Positions 1 to 9,304 of a stretch of DNA of 64,000 nucleotides are shown piece after piece; the stretch's first letter is position 1, and every line of letters starts with the position of its first letter. Below the pieces are notes generated by a model, which was not told the origin of the DNA, ran no database searches, and worked only from the letters and a program-made list of their open reading frames with translations. The DNA comes from Tissierella sp. GTDB lineage: Bacteria; Bacillota; Clostridia; Tissierellales; Tissierellaceae. The stretch lies in contig NZ_JAVKTS010000005.1 of assembly GCF_031460495.1 (NCBI RefSeq), positions 1-64,000 of the forward strand, in the 5' to 3' direction. The position numbers were made by a program, and so were the translations under genes.

Positions 1-1459
<1,459 letters not shown>

Positions 1460-1489
1460 AAAAAATATATATTGCGAATGTAGTTTTCG

Positions 1490-1606
1490 TCTGGTGACGA
1501 TAGCGAGATGGACACACCTGTTCCCATACCGAACACAGAAGTTAAGCATCTCAACGCCGATGGTACTTGGGTGGTAACGCCCTGGGAGAGTAGGAAGTTG
1601 CCAGGC
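1490..1606 (+). rRNA. rrf: 5S ribosomal RNA
   Basis: It follows the 23S gene after a 30-base AT-rich spacer that holds no tRNA. The terminal stem is formed by TCTGGTGAC and GTTGCCAGG, and the conserved core CCGAACACAGAAGTTAAGC sits at the expected place. The length of about 117 bases is normal. The ends are placed by pairing of the terminal stem and may be off by one or two bases. Confidence 0.96.
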
Positions 1607-1617
1607 TTACATAAAAG

Positions 1618-1652
1618 GCCCTATTACGATTGATTCGTAGTAGGGCTTTTTC
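1618..1652 (+). terminator. rRNA operon terminator
   Basis: GCCCTATTACGA pairs with TCGTAGTAGGGC (one G-U pair) and a run of T follows. It lies 11 bases after the 5S gene and so ends the rRNA operon. Confidence 0.9.
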
Positions 1653-1771
1653 TATTGCTGAGGGAAATTGCTGAAGAAAATGACAAAATTGTATATAATT
1701 TATTTACATGATATAATGATATAGAAACTAAATTTATAATTATTAGATAATTTATTTAGGAGTGAATGCTT

Positions 1772-3481
1772 ATGTCTAAGGATAAAGTAAATTTAAACGA
1801 TTTAATTAATTCCTTACCCATGGGGGTTATGGCAATAAACATAAACAATGAAATTACTTTTTTAAATGAAGAAGCTTTAGATATATTAGGACTAGATGAT
1901 AAGGATAAATTAGGAAAAAATATAATAGATATTTTGCCTAATCTCAAAATTGATGAATTTGTGGAGAGTAGGGAAGAATATAAAGCTGACACTATAAGAT
2001 ACAATAATATTGATATTATTGTTGAGAAAAGAGTAATAAATATTAATGATTATGATAAGGGAGTTTATATATTTTTACAAAATCTAAGTAATTATAAGAA
2101 ATTTATTAAATTATTGGATGAAAATGAAATTGAATCATCTTTTTTATTAAATACCATAACAGAAGCTACAAATGACGCTATTGTTTATGTAAATAAAGAA
2201 GGGAAAGTTGAAATATTAAGTAAGGCATATGCAAATTTCCTAGGAGTAGATAGGGAAGCATCCATTGGAAAACATGTAAGAGATGTTATAGAAAACACAA
2301 GAATGGATATTGTTGTTAAAACAGGAATACCTGAAATAGCACAGGTACAGGAGATAAATGGAAGAAAAATGATAGCTACTAGAATTCCAGTAATTGTAAA
2401 TGATAAGATAGTAGGAGCTGTGGGAAAGGTATTATTCAAGGACTTAGATGACCTTAATTCTTTATATATGAAGATAAATAAAATAGAAAAGGAATTAAAT
2501 TTATATAAAGATGAATTTAAAAAGGCAAATAAAGCAAAATATGCTATAGATAGTATAATAAGTGAGAGTAGATCCATGGAGGAACTAAAAGAGCTTACAA
2601 TGATGGCGGCTAAGACCAACTCCAATGTGTTAATTTTAGGTGAATCTGGAACTGGAAAAGAGCTATTTGCTCATGCTATTCACAATAACAGCAGACGAAA
2701 AGATGCGCCATTTATAAAAGTAAATTGTGGTGCAATTCCTTATGAACTAATAGAATCAGAGTTGTTTGGTTATGAAGAAGGATCTTTTACTGGTGCAAAA
2801 AAAGGTGGAAAGATAGGAAAATTTAAAGCTGCAGATGGAGGAACAATATTTTTAGATGAAATAGGAGAACTTCCTATTAATATGCAAGTAAAGCTTTTAA
2901 GAGTTCTTCAGGATAAAGAAATAGAAAAAATAGGTTCTAATTTTTCGGAAAAGGTAGATATAAGAATAGTAGCAGCGACCAATAAAGATTTAGATAAAAT
3001 GGTATCTGAAGGTATGTTTAGATTAGATTTATATTATAGATTAAATGTAGTAAATATAAAAATACCTCCACTTAGAGAAAGAAAAGAAGATATTTCCATT
3101 CTTTCTAAGCATTTAGTTAATAAGATATCAAAAGATGAAAATATTAAAGTAGATAAAATATCTGACAATACATTAGAATATTTAAAAAGTTATAGTTGGC
3201 CAGGTAATGTAAGAGAGCTAGAAAACATCCTTGAAAGGGCCATAAATTTTCTAGAAAAGGAAACCATTATTAAACCTAAACACTTGCCTCATAAGATTAC
3301 AGGGATTGCTGGTGAAAAGAGAATTAGAAGTTTGAAATTGATTTTAGAAGAGGTAGAAAAACAATCTATAATAGATAGTCTAATAATATCTAATGGAAAT
3401 AAGACTAATGCAGCAAATATATTAAATATTAGTCGTACAAGCTTGTATGAGAAGATTACCAAGTATGAAATAGATATATAA
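1772..3481 (+). CDS. Sigma-54-dependent transcriptional activator with PAS sensory domains
   Basis: A bacterial enhancer-binding protein that remodels RNA polymerase-sigma-54 using ATP. Two PAS-like segments (about residues 5-70 and 120-220) precede an AAA+ domain with Walker A GESGTGKE (290-297), a GSFTGA loop (from 337, the sigma-54 contact, normally GAFTGA) and PGNVRELEN. A Fis-type helix-turn-helix closes the protein (GNKTNAANILNISRTSLYEK). The start at 1772 has TAGGAG at a 9-base spacing; an ATG six bases earlier sits too close to it. There is no phosphoreceiver domain, so the PAS domains probably sense a small ligand. It lies just upstream of a gene pair with a -24/-12 promoter and is very likely its activator. 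569 residues. Confidence 0.93.
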   Translation: MSKDKVNLNDLINSLPMGVMAININNEITFLNEEALDILGLDDKDKLGKNIIDILPNLKIDEFVESREEYKADTIRYNNIDIIVEKRVININDYDKGVYIFLQNLSNYKKFIKLLDENEIESSFLLNTITEATNDAIVYVNKEGKVEILSKAYANFLGVDREASIGKHVRDVIENTRMDIVVKTGIPEIAQVQEINGRKMIATRIPVIVNDKIVGAVGKVLFKDLDDLNSLYMKINKIEKELNLYKDEFKKANKAKYAIDSIISESRSMEELKELTMMAAKTNSNVLILGESGTGKELFAHAIHNNSRRKDAPFIKVNCGAIPYELIESELFGYEEGSFTGAKKGGKIGKFKAADGGTIFLDEIGELPINMQVKLLRVLQDKEIEKIGSNFSEKVDIRIVAATNKDLDKMVSEGMFRLDLYYRLNVVNIKIPPLRERKEDISILSKHLVNKISKDENIKVDKISDNTLEYLKSYSWPGNVRELENILERAINFLEKETIIKPKHLPHKITGIAGEKRIRSLKLILEEVEKQSIIDSLIISNGNKTNAANILNISRTSLYEKITKYEIDI

Positions 3482-3563
3482 GCTAAACGAGTATATGACA
3501 AGGTTTTAACAATGTTGAGAATTATCTGAAAACTTTACACTTTATTTGAATAAAGGCTTAATA

Positions 3564-3624
3564 TGTAAGAAAATCTTACACTTTATTTTAATAAAATGAT
3601 CCAAGTGTAAACGAATCCTTACAC
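3564..3624. promoter_or_regulatory. Candidate upstream activator sites (paired inverted repeats)
   Basis: Two dyads share the half-site TTACA(C): TGTAAG-N5-CTTACA at 3564-3580 and GTGTAA-N8-TTACAC at 3605-3624, with a further TTACAC half-site near 3535. They lie about 170-230 bases upstream of the -24/-12 promoter at 3792, a normal distance for an enhancer-binding protein. Binding by the neighbouring activator is inferred. Confidence 0.55.
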
Positions 3625-3686
3625 TCACAAAATTAAAAGAGAAATTAAAATCAAAAAATGAAGGATTCACAAGTTAATTAGCATAG

Positions 3687-3727
3687 AAGTAGATATATTT
3701 TTTAAAAAATATATCTACTTTTTTTTA
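3687..3727 (+). terminator. Rho-independent terminator after the sigma-54 activator gene
   Basis: A perfect 17+17 base palindrome (3687-3703 with 3704-3720) is followed by a run of T. It separates the activator gene from the sigma-54 promoter downstream. The stem is AT-rich, so it could also fold in the opposite transcript. Confidence 0.75.
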
Positions 3728-3791
3728 TTTAAAGTTATTTAATTCGATTAAACCTAGGATTTTAAGGAAAAATAGAAAAATAATTAAAAGA

Positions 3792-3807
3792 TGGCATAAG
3801 TATTGCA
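3792..3807 (+). promoter_or_regulatory. Sigma-54 (-24/-12) promoter
   Basis: TGGCAT-N5-TTGCA with exactly ten bases between GG and GC matches the consensus TGGCAC-N5-TTGCW. It lies 40 bases upstream of the dehydrogenase start. The adjacent sigma-54 activator gene supports the call. Confidence 0.85.
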
Positions 3808-3847
3808 ATGTATATAAATGTAATTCAAAAAAATAGGAGGTATTAAG

Positions 3848-4609
3848 ATGTTAGAAAAAAAGATATGTATTGTAACAGGTGCTGCTAGTGGCATAGGATT
3901 AGCTATTGCAGAATCTTTTTCAAAGGATGGCGCCAATGTTGTTATGGCAGATATTAATGAAGAGGCTTTAAAAGTTCAGTCTGAAAGAATTGGTGCAACT
4001 TACTTTAAAACTGATTTAAGTAAGAGAGCTGATTGTAAAGCTTTAGTTGATTTTACTTTAGAAAAATTTTCGAAAGTAGATGTTCTTGTTAATGTTGCTG
4101 GAATCCAAACAGTGTCCCCTATTGAAGATTTTCCTGAAGATAAATGGGATTTTATGATGAATTTAATGTTAACAGCTCCATTCTTACTAACTAAATATGT
4201 ATGGCCTTCTATGAAAGAGCAAAATTGGGGAAGAATAATTAACCTAAATTCAATTCATGGATTAGTAGCTTCTGAATTTAAATCTGCTTATGTTTCAGCT
4301 AAACATGGATTATCTGGACTAACAAAAACTGCTGCTTTAGAGGGTGGTGCATATGGTATAACTGTAAACTCAATTTGTCCAGCATATGTTAGAACTCCTT
4401 TAGTAGATAATCAAATTGAAGCACAAGCACAATCCCATGGAATATCGAGAGAAGAAGTTGTTGAAAAGATAATGTTACAAAAAGCGGCTGTTAAGAAACT
4501 AATAGAACCTGAAACTATTGGTGATGTGGTTAAATTCTTATGCTCAAAAGCAGGAGACCATATAACTGGATCCACAATGACAATAGATGGTGGTTGGACT
4601 GCGGGATAG
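3848..4609 (+). CDS. 3-hydroxybutyrate dehydrogenase, short-chain dehydrogenase family
   Basis: Probably oxidises D-3-hydroxybutyrate to acetoacetate with NAD+ in the cytosol. The Rossmann motif TGAASGIG is at residues 10-17. The catalytic triad is Ser135, Tyr148 and Lys152 (YVSAK), and NVAG is present. The segments INLNSIHG, CPAYVRTPLVDNQI and the late KKLIEPE are typical of bacterial BdhA-type enzymes, and 253 residues is the usual length. The start has AGGAGG 8 bases upstream. It is followed 75 bases later by a GntP-family permease, forming an uptake-plus-oxidation pair driven by the -24/-12 promoter. Another 3-hydroxyacyl substrate cannot be excluded. Confidence 0.85.
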   Translation: MLEKKICIVTGAASGIGLAIAESFSKDGANVVMADINEEALKVQSERIGATYFKTDLSKRADCKALVDFTLEKFSKVDVLVNVAGIQTVSPIEDFPEDKWDFMMNLMLTAPFLLTKYVWPSMKEQNWGRIINLNSIHGLVASEFKSAYVSAKHGLSGLTKTAALEGGAYGITVNSICPAYVRTPLVDNQIEAQAQSHGISREEVVEKIMLQKAAVKKLIEPETIGDVVKFLCSKAGDHITGSTMTIDGGWTAG

Positions 4610-4684
4610 GAAATAGGTATTATTTTAATTGTTTCACACAAAAGAAAAGTATATATTAAGTAAAAGAAATGGGGGAAATAAATT

Positions 4685-5983
4685 ATGCTAGGTATTATAA
4701 TTGGATTGGTATTATTGATGTTCTTAGCTTATAGAGGATATTCCATAATTTGGGTGGCACCGTTATGTGCATTAGTAGTAGCATTAACTGGTGGACTTGA
4801 ATTACTTCCAGCTTATAAAGATACTTATATGACTGGTTTCGTAGGTTTCACAAAATCTTGGTTCCCTGTATTTATGTTAGGTGCTATATTTGGTGCATTA
4901 ATGGATTATACTGGAGCAGCTAAGTCCATAGCAAAATGGCTTACAAAAGTACTAGGACCAAAGAGAGCCATCCTTTCTGTAGTAGTTGGATGTGCTGTAT
5001 TAACTTATGGTGGTATATCTTTATTCGTAGTTGTATTTGCTATGTATCCTTTAGCATTGGACTTATTTAGAGAAGCTAATATTACTAGAAAGATTATTCC
5101 TGGAGCAATAGCTCTTGGATCATTTACCTTTACAATGACTGCAGTACCAGGTACACCACAAACTCAAAACTTAATTCCTATGGATTATTTCTTTACAACA
5201 CCTACTGCAGCTCCAATAATGGGAATAACAGCAGCTGTATTTATTTTTGTTTTAGGATACGCATATTTACTATGGAGAGAAAAGAAGTTTACAGCTAAAG
5301 GCGAAGGTTTTATAGAGCCAGAAAAGAAAGGAAATACAAGTGTAGAATCTGAATCACAAGTACTTCCAAATCCATTTATTTCATTTTTACCTTTATTAAC
5401 TGTAATTCTTACATTAAACTTAGAAGTCTTTAAATGGGATATAGTAGTTTGTCTATTAGCTGGTATAATTGTGGCAATGATAACTAACCCTCATAAATAT
5501 TTAGGATTTACAAAATCTATAAGCACAGGTGCAACTTCATCAATAACTGCAATAATAAATACATCCGCTGCAGTTGGATTTGGTGCTATAGTAAAATCAG
5601 TCCCAGGTTTCAAAACTTTAACTGATATGTTGATTGGAATAAAAGGATCTCCACTTATTTCTGAAGCAGTTGCAGTTAATCTTTTAGCTGGTGCAACAGG
5701 CTCAGCTTCAGGTGGTATGGGTATAGCACTAGAAGCCTTAGGAGAAAAATATTATCAACTAGCATTAGAAACAGGAATTAGTCCGGAGGCATTTCATAGA
5801 GTAGCGTCATTAGCATCTGGTGGGCTTGATACACTTCCTCATAATGGAGCAGTACTAACACTACTTGCTGTTACTGGATTAACTCACAAGGATTCCTATA
5901 TAGACATATGTGTTACATCATTAATATTACCAGTATTATCATCAATACCAGCAATAATACTTGCAAGTTTAGGAATATACTAA
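4685..5983 (+). CDS. GntP-family permease (probable 3-hydroxybutyrate/short organic acid transporter)
   Basis: A polytopic inner-membrane protein of 432 residues with about 12 hydrophobic segments. The glycine-rich ends, the conserved TMTAVPGTPQTQN stretch and the HNGAVLTLLAVTGLTHKDSY segment near the C-terminus mark the GntP/CitM-like superfamily. Members import gluconate or other hydroxy acids with protons. Its place in one operon with a hydroxybutyrate dehydrogenase suggests hydroxybutyrate as substrate; that assignment is inferred. GGGGG lies 6-10 bases before the ATG. Confidence 0.82.
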   Translation: MLGIIIGLVLLMFLAYRGYSIIWVAPLCALVVALTGGLELLPAYKDTYMTGFVGFTKSWFPVFMLGAIFGALMDYTGAAKSIAKWLTKVLGPKRAILSVVVGCAVLTYGGISLFVVVFAMYPLALDLFREANITRKIIPGAIALGSFTFTMTAVPGTPQTQNLIPMDYFFTTPTAAPIMGITAAVFIFVLGYAYLLWREKKFTAKGEGFIEPEKKGNTSVESESQVLPNPFISFLPLLTVILTLNLEVFKWDIVVCLLAGIIVAMITNPHKYLGFTKSISTGATSSITAIINTSAAVGFGAIVKSVPGFKTLTDMLIGIKGSPLISEAVAVNLLAGATGSASGGMGIALEALGEKYYQLALETGISPEAFHRVASLASGGLDTLPHNGAVLTLLAVTGLTHKDSYIDICVTSLILPVLSSIPAIILASLGIY

Positions 5984-5992
5984 AAATTAACA

Positions 5993-6027
5993 AGATACCC
6001 ACTTAAGATTATATTAGGTGGGTATCT
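5993..6027 (+). terminator. Hairpin after the permease gene
   Basis: AGATACCCAC (5993-6002) pairs with GTGGGTATCT (6018-6027). The downstream T-run is poor, so it may work with the second hairpin at 6067. Confidence 0.6.
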
Positions 6028-6066
6028 ATTATATAAAATGTTAAAATATATTTATAGAGCATAAAA

Positions 6067-6092
6067 ACAGAGCCATCTTGGCTTTGTTTTTT
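6067..6092 (+). terminator. Rho-independent terminator
   Basis: ACAGAGCCA pairs with TGGCTTTGT (one G-U pair) across a short loop and is followed by T residues. It is the second stop signal of the hydroxybutyrate operon. Confidence 0.75.
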
Positions 6093-6230
6093 GCTTGAAA
6101 AGGCATAACAGCATTTTTCTATTAATTTTTGAAATCATTTCATAAATTTATTAAATCTTATCTAAATATTGTATAATTATATTAGTGTAGTCAAAAAAGA
6201 TTAAAAATTACTTAATAGGATGTGATAATT

Positions 6231-7055
6231 ATGAAATCCTTTATTACAAGTGATAGTGTAAATATTTATTATGAAATAAAAGGACAAGGACTTCCTCTTG
6301 TTTTTATTCATGGATTTACAGAGGATCATAATTCATTTAGGATACAGCAAAGGGTACTATCCAAGAAATATAAGGTCATAACCTATGACTTAAGAGGTCA
6401 TGGTCTATCAGATAGGATAGACTATGGATTAAATATTGAAAGATTTGCATTAGATTTAAGAGAACTTATTGATTATCTAAAATTGGAAGAAGTAATATTA
6501 GTTGGATGGTCCATGGGAGTGTCCATTATACTTGAATATATAAAACTATATGGATTAGAAAAATTATCTAAGATATGTATTGTAGATAAAGGACCAAAAG
6601 TCATAAACGATAGTAACTGGAACTTAGGTCTATACCATGGACAATATACTATGGAAGATGCTTTAAAGGATTTAGATTTAATAAAAAGTAACTGGATGGA
6701 ATTTGCTGAAAGATTCATAAAAATCATGGCACCATATTTTAGTGATAAACAACTTAAAATTGCTATGGATAAGATGAAGAATAACTCTCCCCACATAATG
6801 TACTCCATATGGAAATCAATGACAGAAAAGGATTATAGACATATTTTGTATAAGATAAATATACCAACATTAATAATCTTTGGGGGGAAAAGTACTTTAT
6901 ATTCAATTAATGCTGGGAAATATCTTAAAGAGAATATTAAAAATTCAAAACTAATAATATTTGAGGATTGCACCCATTTGTTGGTATTAGAAAACCCTAT
7001 TAGATTTAATAGGGTTTTGGAAGAATTTATTAGTAATAAAAAACATAATCTTTAA
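6231..7055 (+). CDS. Alpha/beta-fold hydrolase
   Basis: A 274-residue cytosolic hydrolase. It has the oxyanion-hole motif FIHGF, a nucleophile elbow GWSMG with Ser94, and a late His in CTHLLVLENP. At the usual acid position (PTLIIFGGKS) the canonical Asp is replaced by Ser, so the acid may lie elsewhere or activity may be changed. The ATG at 6231 has AGGA at about 10 bases; a GTG nine bases earlier overlaps that site and is unlikely. The 3' end overlaps the converging TetR gene by 26 bases. The substrate cannot be told from sequence. Confidence 0.8.
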   Translation: MKSFITSDSVNIYYEIKGQGLPLVFIHGFTEDHNSFRIQQRVLSKKYKVITYDLRGHGLSDRIDYGLNIERFALDLRELIDYLKLEEVILVGWSMGVSIILEYIKLYGLEKLSKICIVDKGPKVINDSNWNLGLYHGQYTMEDALKDLDLIKSNWMEFAERFIKIMAPYFSDKQLKIAMDKMKNNSPHIMYSIWKSMTEKDYRHILYKINIPTLIIFGGKSTLYSINAGKYLKENIKNSKLIIFEDCTHLLVLENPIRFNRVLEEFISNKKHNL

Positions 7056-7704
7056 TTAAAAATCTTTCTACTATGGATTTAATATAATCCATAGTATTAT
7101 TTCTTGCATCTTCATATGAAATCTTATTTCTTAAAACCTTTTTTAACATACCTTCATATATTAAAAGCGTCATATCATTTAACTTATCTGCATCTTCTGA
7201 CTTTATATAGCCTTCATTAACACAACTCAGCACAGTTGTCAAACCTCTTTCGTTGATATCACTTTTTAAAAGCATAGTAGAAATATTCTCATGATAATTT
7301 TGTAAATACTCTGGGAAAATTTTATAATATTCTTCTACATAATCTTCTATATCTTTATCTAAGTTTGAAAAGAAAATAGCATTATAAATCTCTGGCTTAT
7401 CAAAGGAATAATCACAAAAACATTCCCATACCTTAAGAAATCTATCCATTGCATTATTAGAATCTGATAAATATGTATTCAAAGAAAGAGCATAGTCTTT
7501 TATATATTTCATAGAGGCATAGAAAATTAAATGATCAAGATTCTCAAAATAATTATAAAGAGTTGCACTATTATATCCAGCCCTATCAGCTATTCTTCTT
7601 AAGGTTATTCCTTCAATTCCATCCTCATCAATTAATTCTTCCGTAGCATTAATAAAGTAGAGCATCATTCTTTTTCTTTGTACTTCTCTTTTTGACACCA
7701 TCAT
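7030..7704 (-). CDS. TetR/AcrR-family transcriptional regulator
   Basis: The N-terminal helix-turn-helix (ITLRRIADRAGYNSATLYNYFENLDHL) is diagnostic of TetR-family DNA-binding domains. The rest is a helical ligand-binding domain of unknown specificity. The start is taken at the first ATG of an ATG-ATG pair after a GGTG site; a GTG twelve bases further upstream is possible. It overlaps the hydrolase tail and is divergent from grdI. Palindromes in the shared intergenic region are candidate operators, so it may control itself, and perhaps the hydrolase or betaine reductase genes. Confidence 0.85.
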   Translation of the reverse strand: MMVSKREVQRKRMMLYFINATEELIDEDGIEGITLRRIADRAGYNSATLYNYFENLDHLIFYASMKYIKDYALSLNTYLSDSNNAMDRFLKVWECFCDYSFDKPEIYNAIFFSNLDKDIEDYVEEYYKIFPEYLQNYHENISTMLLKSDINERGLTTVLSCVNEGYIKSEDADKLNDMTLLIYEGMLKKVLRNKISYEDARNNTMDYIKSIVERFLIKDYVFYY

Positions 7705-7730
7705 ATCACCAATCACAATTTATTTTACAT

Positions 7731-7796
7731 CTAATATATATTAGCATAAAAAAATATATTCTACAAACTAATTATAATATTAGCCATTAGGCTAAT
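7731..7796. promoter_or_regulatory. Palindromes upstream of the TetR gene
   Basis: CTAATATATATTAG (7731-7744) is a perfect palindrome. ATTAGCC-ATTA-GGCTAAT (7779-7796) is a perfect 7+7 dyad. Both contain TTAG/CTAA half-sites and lie 30-90 bases upstream of the TetR start, as expected of an autoregulatory operator. The binding protein is inferred. Confidence 0.5.
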
Positions 7797-7882
7797 CTAA
7801 GAAATAAAAGACCCATAAATAATTATATGATGATTAGGTATTAAGTTTATCTATACTATAAAAAATATTTTAAAAGCTATCT

Positions 7883-7949
7883 ATAATTATGATTGAAAGA
7901 TAATCACGATTATGTTAATATAATAATTAACAAAGATAATCATGATTAA
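7883..7949. promoter_or_regulatory. Three repeated dyad boxes upstream of grdI
   Basis: Boxes of the form ATAATY-NN-GATTRW occur at 7883-7896, 7900-7913 and 7936-7949. Their centres are 17 and 36 bases apart, and the last ends 18 bases before the grdI start. The middle box is an exact dyad (ATAATC/GATTAT). A TATAAT lies between the second and third (7919-7924). They look like operators for a dedicated regulator of the betaine operon. Confidence 0.5.
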
Positions 7950-7967
7950 TTTCAAAGGAGTGAAGAG

Positions 7968-9293
7968 ATGAAACTAGAAATTGGTAATTTCCAAGTGAAG
8001 GATGTTGTTTTTGGAGAGAAAACCATGTTTAATAATGGAGTTCTATCCATCAACAAAGAAGAAGCTATGGCTTTCATTAAAGAAGATGAACACATTACAG
8101 ATCTGGACATAGTAATAGCTAAGCCAGGAGAAAACATAAGAATAGTTCCTGTCAAAGAAGCAGTAGAACCAAGGATTCGTCCAGATGGCAGACCAGTATT
8201 CCCTGGAGTTACAGGAGATGTTGAGGCTACAGGTAGTGGAAGAGTACATGCATTAAAAGGATGTAGTGTTTTAGGTGTAGGTATGCATTATGGTAGCTTT
8301 GGTGATGGATTAATTGATATGGGGGGAGAGGGAGCTAAGTACACTTTATTCTCTGAACTTATTAATATATGTTTAGTAGCTGATACTGATGAAGAATTTG
8401 AAAGATTTGAGCAACAAAAGAAAAATACAGCTATCAGAATAGGATCCCATAGACTAGCAGAATATTTAGGAAATACAGTAAAGGATTTACAACCAGAAGA
8501 AATTGAAATATTTGAATTGGAACCAATAACTAAAAGATCTGAAGAAATAAATAAACTTCCATCAGTAGTACTAGTAATGCAACCTCAATCTCAAATGGAA
8601 GAATTAGGATATAATGATTTAGTATATGGATGGGATATGAATAAATATGTTCCTTCTTTTATGAATCCAAACGAAGTATTAGATGGCGCATTGATATCAG
8701 GTAGTTTCATGCCAGCATCATCAAAGTGGTCAACATATGATTTCCAAAACTTTCCTACAATTAGAGAACTATACAAAGAACATGGAAAGAGCATTAACTT
8801 CTTAGGAGTTATAATGTCAAATCTAAATGTATCTTTAGAACAGAAGAAACGTTCAGCTGTATTTGTAGCACAAATGGCAAAATCTCTAGGAGCTGACGGA
8901 GCTATAGTAACAGAAGAGGGATATGGTAATCCTGATGCAGATTACATTTTATGTCTTGCAGCATTAGAAGATGTAGGAGTAAAGACAGTAGGCATAAGTA
9001 ATGAGTGTACAGGAAGAGACGGAGCTTCCCAGCCACTTGTTACATTAGATATAAAAGCAAATGCTCTAGTATCTACGGGAAATGTTTCACAACTAATAGA
9101 ACTTCCACCTGCGGATAAAGTAATAGGTGAACTAGAAGCTTTAGCTAGAGATGGGTTATCTGGTGGATGGGCTTATGATGAGATACTAGGAGGATCTGTA
9201 AGAGAAGATGGATCAATCATAATGGAAAACAATGCAATGTTCTGTGGAGATAGAATAGCAGGTTGGTCAACTAAGACTATGAAAGAATTTTAG
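7968..9293 (+). CDS. grdI: Betaine reductase component B, alpha/beta subunit (GrdI/GrdG type)
   Basis: A substrate-specific subunit of the glycine/sarcosine/betaine reductase system, in which betaine is reductively cleaved to trimethylamine while the acetyl unit goes to GrdA and GrdCD. At 441 residues it matches the family. Conserved stretches include SGSFMPASSKWSTY, GADGAIVTEEGYGNPD and NECTGRDGASQPL (Cys347). Glycine-specific GrdE is cleaved at a Cys near residue 242 to make a pyruvoyl group; no Cys occurs in the matching region here (residues 243-260), which favours the betaine or sarcosine type. AAAGGAG precedes the ATG. The next gene, separated by 11 bases, is the selenoprotein partner, then a BCCT betaine carrier. 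Assignment as betaine rather than sarcosine rests on that carrier. Confidence 0.85.
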   Translation: MKLEIGNFQVKDVVFGEKTMFNNGVLSINKEEAMAFIKEDEHITDLDIVIAKPGENIRIVPVKEAVEPRIRPDGRPVFPGVTGDVEATGSGRVHALKGCSVLGVGMHYGSFGDGLIDMGGEGAKYTLFSELINICLVADTDEEFERFEQQKKNTAIRIGSHRLAEYLGNTVKDLQPEEIEIFELEPITKRSEEINKLPSVVLVMQPQSQMEELGYNDLVYGWDMNKYVPSFMNPNEVLDGALISGSFMPASSKWSTYDFQNFPTIRELYKEHGKSINFLGVIMSNLNVSLEQKKRSAVFVAQMAKSLGADGAIVTEEGYGNPDADYILCLAALEDVGVKTVGISNECTGRDGASQPLVTLDIKANALVSTGNVSQLIELPPADKVIGELEALARDGLSGGWAYDEILGGSVREDGSIIMENNAMFCGDRIAGWSTKTMKEF

Positions 9294-9304
9294 GAGGTGG
9301 AGAG

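Noticed and set aside
1460-1489. tRNA gene between 23S and 5S rRNA
   Set aside because: The 30-base spacer is AT-rich and too short to hold a tRNA.
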